NCBI GenBank assembly: GCA_016586335.1
Contig: BLYE01000003.1
Coordinates: forward strand, 1 to 64,000
Source of the DNA: Nitzschia putrida
Lineage: Eukaryota > Bacillariophyta > Bacillariophyceae > Bacillariales > Bacillariaceae
Direction of reading: 5' to 3'
Length of the DNA: 64,000 bases
A model generated the notes under the pieces. That model was not told where the DNA came from, ran no database searches, and worked only from the letters and a program-made list of their open reading frames with translations. Shown here one piece after another: positions 53,565 to 64,000 of this stretch (the first letter of the stretch is position 1; each line of letters begins with the position of its first letter). The position numbers were made by a program, and so were the translations under genes.

Positions 53565-54954
53565 TTAGTTTTGTTGCTTGGAGGCAAGAGGACCCAAGAA
53601 CTTGGCCTTCTCGTCGGCGGTTTGGAATCGTCCGTGTCCCATCTTGGAAGAAGTATCGATGAACTTGATATCGATAGTCTCCAAGTGCTTTCGGGAAGAG
53701 TGGTTCATCAAGGACTTGCGAAGGACCAAAGGTCGCTTCTTAACTCCAACAACAGCTCCCTTGAGCATGAGCCAGTCCTCGTTGATCTCTCCGTATCGGA
53801 CGAATCCTCCCATGGGGGTGATGGACTTTTCGGTCAAATCAGCCTCGGTTTGGCAACTGGCCTTGTCGTCCTTCTTTCCGATGCGGTATACCTTCTTGTT
53901 CATTTCCGTTCGGTGGAAGTATCCATTTTGACCGGCACGGGGAACAGTGGTGGAAACACGGGCAGGGTGCCAAGATCCGATACAGGCAACCTTTCTCAAA
54001 CCACGGTGGGTCTTTCGGGGAAGACGGGAGACACCCCAACGAGTGGTGACACCCTCGTATCCGTGTCCCTTGGTAACTCCGATAACATCAATGTTCTCGT
54101 CCTTGTTGAAGACGGAGTCGACAGTGACTTCCTTCTCGAAAAGGTTCTTGGCGAAGTCTACCTTGGCGGCGGCGTCTCCTCCGTTGATTTGGATCTCCAT
54201 GATGTGGGCCTTCTTCAAGCGCAAGTTGAGCTTCTTGACTTGGGTGTGGGCGATGACACGAACGACAGTGCAGAACTTCTTGATGCGCTCCAACTCGGCC
54301 TCAATGTCCTTACCGCCATCCTCAGTGTACTTCTTGGTGTACTTGGTGAAGGCCTTCTTCTTGGCGTGGTACCAGTTCTTGTAGAGACGACGCTTGAACT
54401 CCTCACTCAAGTGCTCGGCAAAGACAGTGGTAAGAGTGCGAAGACCAAGGGGGGTCTCGACGTATCCGACAACTCCAACAACAACCATAGGGGGAGTCTC
54501 GAGGATAGAGACGGCATCGACGACCTCACGCTTGTGCATGACGGCTCCGGGACGGTCGACTCCACGGACAACGTGGGTCATACCGGCCTTGTAGGCGCGG
54601 AAGGCAGTGAGGTGGGGTTCCTCGGTGGCGACATCGCGAGGGAACGATCGGATGCGTCCAGCATGGTTCTTGGTTCGCTTCTTGGGCAAGAAACCCAAGT
54701 TTCCGTGGCGGGGAGCCTCAAACTTACGGTGGGACCTGTTTTTTTGTTTTGTTTTGGTTGGTTTAGGATGGTTTGAAATGGAAGGGGAAACATTCGGTGA
54801 GTACATCTGTTGATCTGTTGATGGACAGGGGATAATTTCACTTCTCTACATCTACTACAGTCTCCATGGTTGCTACATTCATCCATTCATCCATTCATTC
54901 AACCAGTCATGCAAAATTCAACATTCAACCATTGCCATTGTCTACTACTCACAT
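53565..54954 (-). CDS. RPL3: 60S ribosomal protein L3 (uL3)
   Basis: CDS = complement of 53565-54735 joined to 54953-54954; 390 residues, the usual eukaryotic length. The start codon is split: exon 1 ends AAGAT|GTGAGT and exon 2 begins AAACAG|GTCCCACCG, giving AT|G TCC CAC CGT (MSHRKFEAPRHG). The intron is 217 bp. Family signatures are HGNLGFLPKKR, GGFVRYGEINEDW, and the WGVSRLPRKTHRGLRKVACIGSWHPARV region that holds the His methylated in yeast. It is a core protein of the large subunit near the peptidyl transferase centre. Strong codon bias (frequent C/G third positions) marks it as highly expressed. A 466-codon antisense frame is a consequence of that bias. Confidence 0.95.
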
Positions 54955-55418
54955 CTTGAAGGATAGAAAAAGGTGTCGGTGTAGTTGTAGCGTTGTTGGT
55001 CGGTGGTGGTGGTTGGTGGACCTCTACCTCTTGCTTCGTACGGTGGAGGACGAGCCATTTACCGCTTACTGAATTGGAGGAGGGCAAAAGGCATATATAT
55101 TTGTGTGGGAAATCCACAACCGCACGTCGTCCGTCGTCTGTCATGGTTGGGTGGATGTTGCGATGGATCGGATTTGTCCATGCTTGATGTGACTCGATGA
55201 GTCGACGATGTGAGTGGAGTAGTCGAATCAATCCGATGGATGGATAGTGGAAGAGCGCTACACGACATCCAACGTGCAGGGTTTGGCGGCCAACACCAAC
55301 TCCACCAACGACGACAAAAGATCCACTTCAACTTGCTAGCAGCTGCTTGATAGGTTGGGAGGAACAAACAAACATCCAACAAACAACCAAACCAACTACA
55401 AACCCCTAACAAAACACA
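54955..55418. promoter_or_regulatory. divergent region between RPL3 and gamma-carbonic anhydrase genes
   Basis: 464 bp containing the RPL3 upstream region and the leader of the carbonic anhydrase gene. A TATATATT word lies near 55094. Low-complexity CATTCATC repeats lie within the RPL3 intron rather than here. Confidence 0.4.
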
Positions 55419-56474
55419 ATGGGCAAACCAACAATTTACCAACTCGTCCGACACACACTCGGCCGCGCTCTCCGAGAAACCGGCCAAGCCCTCGACCGTC
55501 TCGGTGTCAAGGGGGAAGCCTTGGCTGTCTCCAAACGCACCATTGGAGATGAACCCGTCAAGTATGAAGACTTTTTGTCCCGTCATAGACACCAAATGCC
55601 TCTTCTCAAGAGAGGACGTCCCAAGGTCTCTCCTGACGCAGCCTTTATTGCTCCCTGCTCCACCTTGATTGGATCCGTCTATATTGGAGCCGGCAGCTCT
55701 GTCTTTTACAAGTCTATCCTTAGGGCCGACAATTGTGAAAATGCCGAAAGTTTCAATACCAAAGATGAGTATGATAAAAATGAAATTGTCGAGTGGAAAT
55801 TGGATGAAGATCGAGCAAGTCGTCAACACACACGATCCATTGGAGGTGGAATCTTTATTGGAGAGAATACCAACATTCAAGATGGATCTATTATTGATGC
55901 TGCCGTCGGACATACCAAAATTGGAAATGGAGTTACTGTGGGCCACATGGCATCGATTCATTCTGCAACCGTCCATGATTATTGTTTGATTGGTATGGGT
56001 GCCTTGTTGCAGCCAGGTGTTGTAGTAGAAACCGAGTCCCTCATTGCGGCAGGGGCCAACATTCCTGCCAATACGGTCGTTGGATCCGGTGAGCTTTGGG
56101 TGGGAAGTCCTGCTCGCAAGATTCGTGATTTGACGCCCTTGGAACGTCGTCGGTTGCATTCGCAATCGAGCAATGTGAGTGTGTATAGGATCTCTATGGA
56201 CGGTGTTGCGTGTTGTGTTGTGAAGTTGGGTTGTTGTTGTAGTTTGTAGTTGGTTGGATTGAATGAATCTGTTGCTTGGAAGGGTCATGGGTTTCTCACT
56301 CTTTTTTCTTCTCTTTACGACAATTCAATTCACACCAAACAGTACGTTGGAGTGGCCAATGGACATCGCAATGCTTTGGAGACGGGAGGTGGTGAGCCTG
56401 GTTCCTTGGCCAAGTTTATTGATTTGGCCGACTGGGAGCAAGTGGATGATGAGGACAGCAAGAAGCAGGCTTAA
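55419..56474 (+). CDS. gamma-carbonic anhydrase-like protein (mitochondrial complex I type)
   Basis: Two exons, 55419-56174 and 56343-56474 (295 residues); a 168-bp intron (GTGAGT...AACAG) restores SSN|YVGVANGHRNAL. Left-handed beta-helix hexapeptides are visible (FIGENTNIQDGSIIDAAVGH, IGNGVTVGHMASIHSATV). The Arg/Asp pair is kept in ILRADN, and the VGHMASIH His pair is kept. The first zinc-ligand His (plant LVHVA) is Asp here (IIDAA) and the following loop is short, so catalysis is doubtful, as for plant gamma-CAL proteins. GELWVGSPARKIRDLT is the family C-terminal motif. The likely role is in the carbonic anhydrase domain of complex I. An acidic C-terminus (QVDDEDSKKQA) and a Lys/Asp/Glu insertion after CENAESFN are unusual. 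Confidence 0.85.
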
Positions 56475-57450
56475 GAGGACAAGTACTTTATGTACAGTAC
56501 CGGTAGTATGAGTGCCATGGGTGTCGTCTTCCTTGACGACTATGGATTGAATGATAATCATGATGCAGGAGATTTCTTGACGTTGATGTAGTGCAAGTTA
56601 GCTAAAAGAAGTACTATATCACAGTGGCTGCATTCTCACACTAAGAAAATACTACTGGTAGAAGGCAACGACAATGGTCGAGCAGTCGATGCCGTGAACA
56701 GCACCTACTACGAAGGAACCCCGTCATCTCGGTTTGCTGTCCTGTCGTTTTCATGGTTGCACATCAAGCAAAACGAAAGAACAATGGACAAAGAGCAATG
56801 TAGACTACAAAACCCACTCATTGAAGGACCTTAGATCGCAACATCATCACTCGTCGCTTCCATCTACCGTACTCGTACAGGTACCTTGCTACTAGAGAGC
56901 AACACTTCAACCGCAACCTTCCACAATCGGCAACACGTTGTTCTTCGGTGACCACAACGAATTCATCCAGTCAAACCATTCATTTTTATTTCCTACTCGC
57001 TACAACAATGTGCTATTACAAGAGGTGTCAAGGTCAGAGAACTCCAATCCCTATAAGTTCTCGGGCATGTACTAGTACATACTATGGTCTCTATTCTGTT
57101 GTCACTGGTAGATCTAGAAGGAACATATAATTCCATGTTTCCAACGATTCTTGCGCTTGACGTGTTGTTCTGAGGTATTCTCGGGACCAGCAAGTTCCCG
57201 CGGTACTCCCAAGGTCGGACTGGCACTGTTGTATAGCAGCTTCGTTGCATCGTCAAACGCCTTTTACTGCGATGGCACTAGCTAGCTAGTACGGTCTTCC
57301 ATAGTGTTGATCATTCCCAAGATCGGCCACGTTGTAGTTACCGTACTGGGGGAGAATCATGGCAAGATAAGCGTAAAGGCAGTATTATAGGCAGCTACGA
57401 TGATAGGATGAAGAAAATTCTCATGATTTTCTGCGAAGTTAGTATGGAAT
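56475..57450. other. intergenic, no gene seen
   Basis: Short frames on both strands without motifs; likely the 3' flanks of the genes either side. Confidence 0.4.
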
Positions 57451-57885
57451 TCAAACAACATTGCGCAAGTTACAGGAGGTTAGTTCTTTCAAGCTTGACA
57501 TGATAGCTTGACTTAAGACCTTTTGGACTACCACGACGTTTTTGTCGTAGCCAACCTCCTTTTCGTGATTGGAAGATTCGCAAACATCCGCAACGGAAGA
57601 GCGAAAGACCCCTTCTAAAAGCTTGACGCCACTAGAGTTCACGGTGGTGAATACCAGAAGGTAGTCGTTCGAAGCGTTCCTGCATGCGCCCCATTCTCCT
57701 GCCGAACTAAAGCTTGAGGAAAGACGCGAGCTCAGCTGGACTGGTTCTTCTTTAGCCTTGACACCAGATCTATTTAGAGGTTCTTCTTTACCACGGCTCG
57801 GACGGTTATTCTCCTAATGGATCGTGCTGATTGCCCCTTCAGAAGCCTCCGTTAATTCCGAACAACCTCCGGTGACGCCTAGCAT
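57451..57885 (-). pseudogene. 145-codon frame with one in-frame TAG, unknown protein
   Basis: From an ATG at 57885 the frame reads MLGVTGGCSELTEASEGAIS, then a TAG at 57814-57816, then continues open for 121 codons to a TGA at 57451. The sequence after the stop has coding character: KEEPVQLSSRLSSSF, DYLLVFTTVNSSGVKLLEG, FRSSVADVCESSNHEKEVG and KVLSQAIMSSLKEL. The TAG is also a possible acceptor (CCATTAG|GAG), so the second part may be an exon. I do not recognise the family. Options: a pseudogene, or an exon of a gene whose 5' part I mis-see. It faces the small gene at 57994 in divergent orientation. Confidence 0.4.
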
Positions 57886-57993
57886 GTCAATTCATGTCTT
57901 TGTAGGAGGAAATCCATCCTAATCCTTTCAGTTCCAACCCCTCACAAATCTGTAATCGGCGCCTATTCCATACCCACATTCCCGGTCTACAGC

Positions 57994-58314
57994 ATGAAAT
58001 CCGACATGACTCCTACTTCTCCCATTGCCCACCCCCGAGGAGGATCTTTTGATAGTCAAGACAGCACCCACGATGCCGCACCAGAAGACAAGAAGGAGTT
58101 GGCCCACATGGCCATGGGGCTTCGCCGCATGAAGCGAAAGCTGTTTCTCATGCACGTGGAGGATCAAATTTCGCCCAAGGATAACCTTCGTGACATCCTT
58201 TGGAAGGCAGCCAACATGGACTCCGCCTCTTCCAACCTTTCCTATCCATCTCCTCCTGCCTCTCCTGTTCCCAAGAACCGAGCTATTTTCACCAAGGGAG
58301 CCGCCACTCCCTAG
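57994..58314 (+). CDS. hypothetical small protein
   Basis: 106 residues, ATG 57994. Pro/Ser-rich ends around a basic helical core (ELAHMAMGLRRMKRKLFLMH) and VEDQISPKDNLRDILWKAA. SPPASPVPKNRAIFTKG near the end offers several Ser-Pro sites. C-rich codon choice suggests decent expression. No family recognised. It is followed by about 780 bp with no gene. Confidence 0.6.
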   Translation: MKSDMTPTSPIAHPRGGSFDSQDSTHDAAPEDKKELAHMAMGLRRMKRKLFLMHVEDQISPKDNLRDILWKAANMDSASSNLSYPSPPASPVPKNRAIFTKGAATP

Positions 58315-59098
58315 GAGACATCATCGCATCTCCCCCCTCTTAGACCATTGATGATGTGCACCTGACATCTCATCAGCCCTTATCATGCATGCCTTCCATT
58401 TCTTGAATGGATTAGATCCATCTGCCTATACTATGGCTTGTTCATATCTTTTGCGATTCCCTGCCCGGAGAACATGAGGGCGAAATCGTTCTTCTGCTCT
58501 TCCTCCTATACGAATCCACTACTACAACTATTTGCTGCGTCTACTACTACATTGCACAACTCTGTGTGACAGGACACTTGTGTGTCAATTGCTCCCTGCT
58601 AGAGAGAATGGGCTTGTACTTTTATATAAATTAGAACTTGTTGAATCAAACAGTGTACTACTACTGTACTAGTACTACAGGTCGATCTTTTGACACCGAG
58701 GTATCTTCCGGTGGTGGGAAAACATCACCGGGCTCGCTTCCTTCGTGGGAAGGGAATTTTCTCAGTATCGACCGTTGAGACCGATTGGAATTTTGAATAC
58801 GCCCGGATACACTAGACAATTATCTTAGTTTGTTTTTCTAAAAATACCGTATTCCAATAGAACATGCAGCTGTCAACAAAATCTAGAAATCTCTCCATCA
58901 GTGGCTGCCAGCATGGAAATGGACAAGCACATTCATGAAAGTGATAGAAAGAGTAAGCAAGGAGCTGACAAGACGAAATGGGTGGTGACTTGAAACCAGA
59001 GAAGGGAACAGCTTTTCAGCTCGGCACTGCACATTTTCCAATTTCAATCGCCCCTGCTCGAGTACAACCTTGAACCAACTTCCATTTGATATGTTGTG
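58315..59098. other. intergenic, no gene seen
   Basis: TACTAC/GTACTA words near 58520-58680 and no coding frame of interest. Confidence 0.4.
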
Positions 59099-59275
59099 TT
59101 AGGATGCCAATGCCTTCCAAGCAACTTTTGTGAGAATTCCAGCGTTCATTTCTTGAATGGCTTGTTGATGTACAAGTTACCAAAGAGCGCTTTCTCAATG
59201 TCATCTCGCCACCCTGAGTTTTGGCATCTTCAAACGCTTCCGACCAACAAGTTCCTTGAAACAACACCTCGTTGC
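59099..59275 (-). pseudogene. decayed partial copy of the 3' end of the LRR-kinase gene
   Basis: In one minus-strand frame the translation reads CFKELVG ... W*LVHQQAIQEMNAGILTKV AWKALAS and ends in TAA. The adjacent gene's C-terminal part reads CFEELTG ... WQLAHQQAVKEIDAKVLAQV ARKALKD. The nucleotide match is clear over the HQQA segment, while three in-frame stops interrupt the copy. It lies just downstream of the live gene's stop, so it is a partial tandem duplication that has decayed. Confidence 0.65.
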
Positions 59276-59570
59276 ATCCTCCGCTATTGTGGCCAACTAA
59301 GAAGCAATGGAATTGGCGCATCATGTGTGGCGCAAATCAAACTCGAGACAGACAAACAGGATGGCCGCCCTGGCAACTTCTACTTCTGCCACATTTTGGG
59401 TTGCACAGACCATTCAGAGTACTCGCAGTTGTATCCATTCGTTTTTCGGTCGTTCTGTTGATGTTTGTTTGAAGAGGAAATGTTGTTCGCCAGGATCAAC
59501 ATTTCACAGTGGAGGCGTTGCAAATGCTGCATCCATTGGCAAGCAAGTAGGTTCCGATTTTGTCACCATG

Positions 59571-62500
59571 TCATCGAGAGGAAACAGGCAGCTTGGTCCG
59601 TGTGTCCCAGGGCCGTTTGACACCTGTCTCCCATTTCTTCTTGTTCTCTTTCTTCACCCACGCCCATTTCCCATCTGGATTTGCACAACATTCCGCTTCC
59701 TCTACCCATGCGTTTCGATTCTTGTCTTTCAGTGCCTTTCGCGCAACTTGCGCTAGAACTTTTGCGTCAATTTCTTTGACGGCTTGTTGATGAGCTAGCT
59801 GCCAGACGGTCTCTTCGTCCATATCACACTCTTTGTTCAACCCTAATTTCCGAATCTTGTGCATTGCTGCCTCCATGGCTTCTGCACCTGTGAGTTCTTC
59901 GAAACAGCGAGTGGCCTCCTTCAGAAAACCGTCGTTCAATACACTGGATAAGCCAGGCAGAGAGAATCCACTTGCCGTACAGACAACATGCACCAGAATC
60001 AGACTGAACGCAAGGAGAGGCTTGAACTTTTCCACCCACCACTTTGGTTGGGTGACAACAAACCCAGTGAAAGGAGTGTAGTCGTATGCACACAAAAAGT
60101 GAAGGTAGTATTCGTTGCTGAGAGGGTGACGCCAGGAAAACCGAGCTGTTTTGCTTGGCAGAAGAATGCACAACAAGGGACAATCGCTTTTGTGGCTGAG
60201 TCCAAAGGAAATGCCACTCTGGATCGCGTTCAATACCCTATTCTGCGACTTTAGTCGTGATGTGATTTCTTTTTCAAGACTGTCGATCCTACCCCACAAG
60301 CGAGACCAGTACACCTCCATACCTTGGAGAGCGCGTTGTTGCTCAATAGCACGAAGTGCGAGGACCTCATCGCTCACCAAGCCTTTGAGTTCTGCTAAAC
60401 TGAACTCGTGAGTGCATCTGTCGCGACAGCACTTCACTTGTGGACAAAAGATTTGTCCCCCTACGTGAAGCTCAAGACAGTCTTTGCAAAATGCATGCCC
60501 AGATGGACAAGAAAGATCACGGTTTTGGTCACAGCACTGTCTCCATGGCTTCACTTTTGGTTTGTTTTGGATCGCTTTGAAAGCAGTGCCGTTTCCACGC
60601 AATTGCAACTGTTTCGTCAAAGTATCCTGTTGCAACTTGGTCAATAATGTCCCCATGCTGGATCGGAAACCTGATATCTTCTCTATGATCGTCGCAAGGG
60701 TGGGCCGATTCTGGACTTTCTTGCTTACACAAGTCTTTGCCAATTTACACACGATTTTGAGGAGTTTCTCGTCCCATTGGCCGCTATCGCCGTCTGTCAG
60801 TGTTGCCAAATAACCTGAATTCTTGTTGCTGCGTACCTGCCTCGTCAATTCTTTCAGCTCATCATGAGACGTTTTCCCAACCACGAGCGCTATCATCACA
60901 ACACCCAATGAGTACACCTCTATGGACTCTTCGAACTTAACAATCTTGTCTGATGGGCTAAGTTGTTTATACTCGGGAGACATGTATCCTTCTGTACCAC
61001 CCCAGGTGACTGTTTGGTCATTCACGGTCGAGATTCCAAAATCAATCAGTATACTATGTCGGAAGCTGCAGTCCACATAGCAAATATTTTCGAGCTTCAC
61101 ATCTCGGTGTTTCACTCCCTTTGAATGGCAATACTTCAGAGCTTGCGCCACCTGCAATACTGTTGTGACACGTCGTTGCCAAGTCAACATTTTCTTCCTT
61201 CCTGTATCATTCAAAACATCAGCCACTGATCCCGCTGCGGCATACTCGTATGCAAGATATGCTACGTCCAATTTAGCAGGCTTACTGTATCCCAAGAGCC
61301 TGACCACCAAAGGATGATCCAACTGGGATAACGACTGCACCAGCCATAAGTGAGTTTTCGAGGTTTACAAGATATCAAAAATGAAACCCTGAAACCATGT
61401 CTCCTTCTTACCTGGATTTCTTTATCAAAACTTGTCATTGTATCCACTCTCTTCACAGCAAAAGTGAAATTCTCTCCATCATCATAGGCTCTATAGACTG
61501 CGCCATGTCCTCCTGTACCAATCTTCTCCCCGAAGTTCTTTGTCACGCGCTGTACGTAGTCGACACTAAGCCTAACTGGGGGCAATTTCTCAAAAGCCTG
61601 CAGCGCCTCGTGCAGCTTTGAGCCATCTTCCGGCTTCGGCTTCTCCATACCATGGTTTTCGCCTTTCCACAAAGTGTACAGTTTGCAGAGCAGACGCCGT
61701 TTGTCAGCTCCCTTCAAAGTCTGCAATTGCTTCAACAGACATTCCCGATTTTCGATTCCTTGCAAGACTTCGTTGTATTGAACATCAGCATTGTTGAGAC
61801 GTTGCTCAAGCACGTTTTGTTGGCTGCGCAACCTGTTTAAGGTAGTGAAATCTCTGCGCTGACGGGCATCCTTTTTATCGGACTCGAGAGCTTCCAAATT
61901 CCGAACCAATGAGTCTTTGAAAATGCTATGTTCTTCTTTGATCCTCAAATCTGCAGCAGCTTCTTCAAAATCTTCCTTTCTACCACTTGCCAACTCCGCC
62001 AGGCGGTCTCCTCCCTCTGTATCTTCATCCAGAAACGACTCAATGGACAACTCTACAATCTCCAGACACACCTTCAACTCATCAGCTGACTTTATATGAC
62101 TCCCATTGAATATCAAAATTTCCGAGTTTTCTGATGCGTCAACTTTCGATTCCTTGCTAGGGTCTTTGTCGGAAAGATCACTGGCGCTAGAATGCGTCAT
62201 ACCCTGTTTTCCGTTGAGATCAGAGGGCGGAGCCTGCAGCATCCCCTGTGGCTGCTGGCGAGGAGACTTTACTTGAGTAGGGGTGGGGAGAGCCTGTGGT
62301 GCTTGTGGTTGCCGTTGCTCCTCTTCTTTTGATGTTGGCCCATCTGTTGACATCTTCTGTTGTCTGCCTTCGCGCTTGTGTGGAGCCAAAATTCGTCGCA
62401 TATCTTCAGTCTTGGGATGCTTTGGATGCATGGTATCTCTCAAAATCCGAAGGGTCCAATTTGAGTTGAGAATTGCACTCTGTAACGCGGCATATCCACT

Positions 62501-64000
62501 CTCCAGAGCTTCATCTGTATAATCGAGTCCCAATTCCACCAAGCCCACGTTACTTTTGAGGGATTCAGCCAATGCCATCATTCCGTCAACACCAATTTTG
62601 TTTCCATTCAGTGTAAGCGTCGAAAGCCTATTGTTCTTGCCAAGAGCCGCACTCAGTGCTTTGGCCCCCTCATTTCCAATCTGATTGTATGCAAGATACA
62701 ACTCCTGCAATGTCGTGTTTGATTCCAGAGCCTGGGCGAAGTCATTTGCACCTCCGTCCTCGATGGAGTTTCTAGAGAGATTGAGCGTTTTCAACGTTCG
62801 GTTGGCTCTTAGTGCTGCTGCCAAGTATGTCACAGAGTTGTCAGGAATTCCGTTCCCCGCAAGGTTCAACACATTCAAGGTACCTAGCATGGCCTTTGCC
62901 ACGTCCAAGCTACGCAGATTGCGAAGATTGCTCGAAATACATGTCAGCTCCTGCAATTTTGTATTTCGCAACGGCAATACAAACTCATTTGCGTCGAGGT
63001 CGACAACTCCTCTTGAAGAGATAGTAATTCTAAACTTTTTCACAGAGGTTTTGGCAAGGTGGGATACAAAGTCTTGGCCAATTTCACCATCGCTAATGGC
63101 CAACTCCTGAAGCGTTGTGTTCTGTGCTAGGGCTTCGACAAGAGCTAATGCACCTTGTGCTTTGATTTCTCGGAGATGAAGTGTTTGTAGAGTTCTGTTT
63201 GTCTTCAATGCTTTCGATAGATCGCAAACAGCTTTGGTACTCGACGACGAAAATTTCTTCGAAAGTTTGAGTTGCACAGATAGGTATTCAAGCGCCGTTG
63301 TTTTGGACTCCAATGCTTCGACAAGAGCTTCCACGGGCGCCTTCACATTTTCCCGCCTAGCATTACCAACGGTGAAGCGTTGTATACAAGCATTGGTTCT
63401 CAAAGATTTGAACAATGCTGTTACTCCTCTCTCGTCTATACAATTCTCGTCCAGATTCAAAATCTTCAGGCAGGTGTTGGAATGGAGAGCGCCCGCAATG
63501 GCCTTAGCACCTTGATCGGATATTTGATTGTATGCTAGATCGAGTTCTATCAAGGAATTGTTACTTGTAAGCACCTCTGCCAAATGTTCAGCGAAGGCGT
63601 CGCAGAGGTAGTTGTGTGATAAAACGAGTTTTCGCATGGAGGGAGTGCACACTAGTGCCTGAATGAAAAACTTCATATCGCCCTTCTTGGTATCGTCATA
63701 CCAGATGCCATTGTCAGTGAGATTCAACTCTTGAATAGTCTTGCTCGCTTGTATGGCTCCAGCCAGCTCTACGGATCGAGAGTTTATCGCAGATGCGAAA
63801 TGATTCATAGAGAGTTCTAGCTGTACTAAAGTGTTGGTGCCTTTCAGGAATTCAAACAGTTGCTGGCAAAAGTCGGCATTATAGCAGGACAGAAAGTTCC
63901 CTCTCAACGTCAATACTTTTACAACCTTACTGCCGGATAAAGTGTTCAGCAGCACGGATGCAGCTTCGTTGCCGATGACATTCCCTGTCAGATGAACTTC
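59571..64000 (-). CDS. LRR / coiled-coil / protein kinase / RING-like fusion, 5' end outside window
   Basis: Exons 64000 (open)-61412 and 61334-59571. The 77-bp intron (GTAAGAAG...GTGCAG) lies in the kinase domain and rejoins FDKEIQ|SLSQLDHPLVVRLLGY. The N-terminal part is a run of ribonuclease-inhibitor-type LRRs (for example GAKAIAGALHSNTCLKILNL). Then there is a Pro/Gln/Ser linker and a charged coiled coil (KDARQRRDFTTLNRLRSQQN). The kinase has GTGGHGAVYRA, FAVKRV, HRDVKLEN, LIDFGIS and SPEY, so all catalytic motifs are present. After it come Cys/His-rich residues (CCDQNRDLSCPSGHAFCKDC ... CPQVKCC) like a RING or zinc-binding E3 module. The C-terminus has a hydrophobic segment (PLLAFSLILVHVVC). 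The LRRs resemble NLR-type receptors but no NACHT or NB-ARC is visible. A receptor or sensor role is inferred. No start codon is seen within the window. Confidence 0.8.

Noticed and set aside
53376..54776. 466-codon plus-strand open frame
   Set aside because: It is an antisense shadow of RPL3 caused by strong codon bias; the minus strand encodes a complete ribosomal protein.
1..64000. CRISPR arrays and bacterial operon structure
   Set aside because: No regularly spaced identical repeats with unique spacers; the introns, ribosomal protein and SNARE show a eukaryotic nuclear sequence.

Overview
This is nuclear DNA of a eukaryotic alga, most probably a pennate diatom. The evidence is compact genes with a few short GT-AG introns (about 65-195 bp), which I placed by restoring known protein motifs across them. 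There are also plastid-type presequences with an ASAFAP-like Gly/Ala-Phe cleavage motif (ArgC, thymidylate kinase), and LRR proteins with a Cys-rich tail and Ser/Pro/Thr linkers, a style I associate with diatoms. The species cannot be named from the sequence.

Layout. 1-860 has no confident gene. 861-11116 holds three large tightly packed genes in a (-)(+)(-) order: an acidic unknown, a DDE-like (Plavaka/CACTA-like) transposase candidate, and a very large unknown whose N-terminus is a 147-bp hierarchical tandem repeat. I read this as one mobile element, although its ends were not found. 11268-19555 is gene-poor and repeat-rich: a perfect 730-bp direct repeat pair, a relic exon, an 82-bp perfect inverted repeat with tandem half copies, GCTGAA palindrome clusters, and a duplicated tRNA-like segment.

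19660-30262 carries a histidine-phosphatase-fold protein lacking its catalytic residues, a Crinkler-type kinase-like protein, a DEP domain fused to a MerA-like flavin oxidoreductase, a possible beta-propeller protein and small secreted proteins. 29729-36049 contains three neighbouring secreted proteins sharing a short CGxTGxGxPKxCN motif, one of them with an LRR domain. 36112-38860 is a tandem pair of FkbM-type methyltransferases, one broken by a 16-nt deletion. 39105-58314 is mostly housekeeping: thymidylate kinase, a syntaxin-16/Tlg2 SNARE, plastid-type ArgC (type 2), a cytochrome b5-domain membrane protein, ribosomal protein L3 with its ATG split by an intron, and a gamma-carbonic anhydrase. 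Four copies of an unrecognised small protein family (M[T/S]C start, helical LxIIDxVxDxL motif) are interspersed there. 59571-64000 is an LRR/coiled-coil/kinase/RING-like fusion open at the window end, with a decayed copy of its 3' end downstream.

The strongest candidates for undescribed biology are the three-gene mobile element, the CGxTGxGxPKxCN secreted family and the four-member small-protein family. Family assignments are from reading translations only; no search was run.
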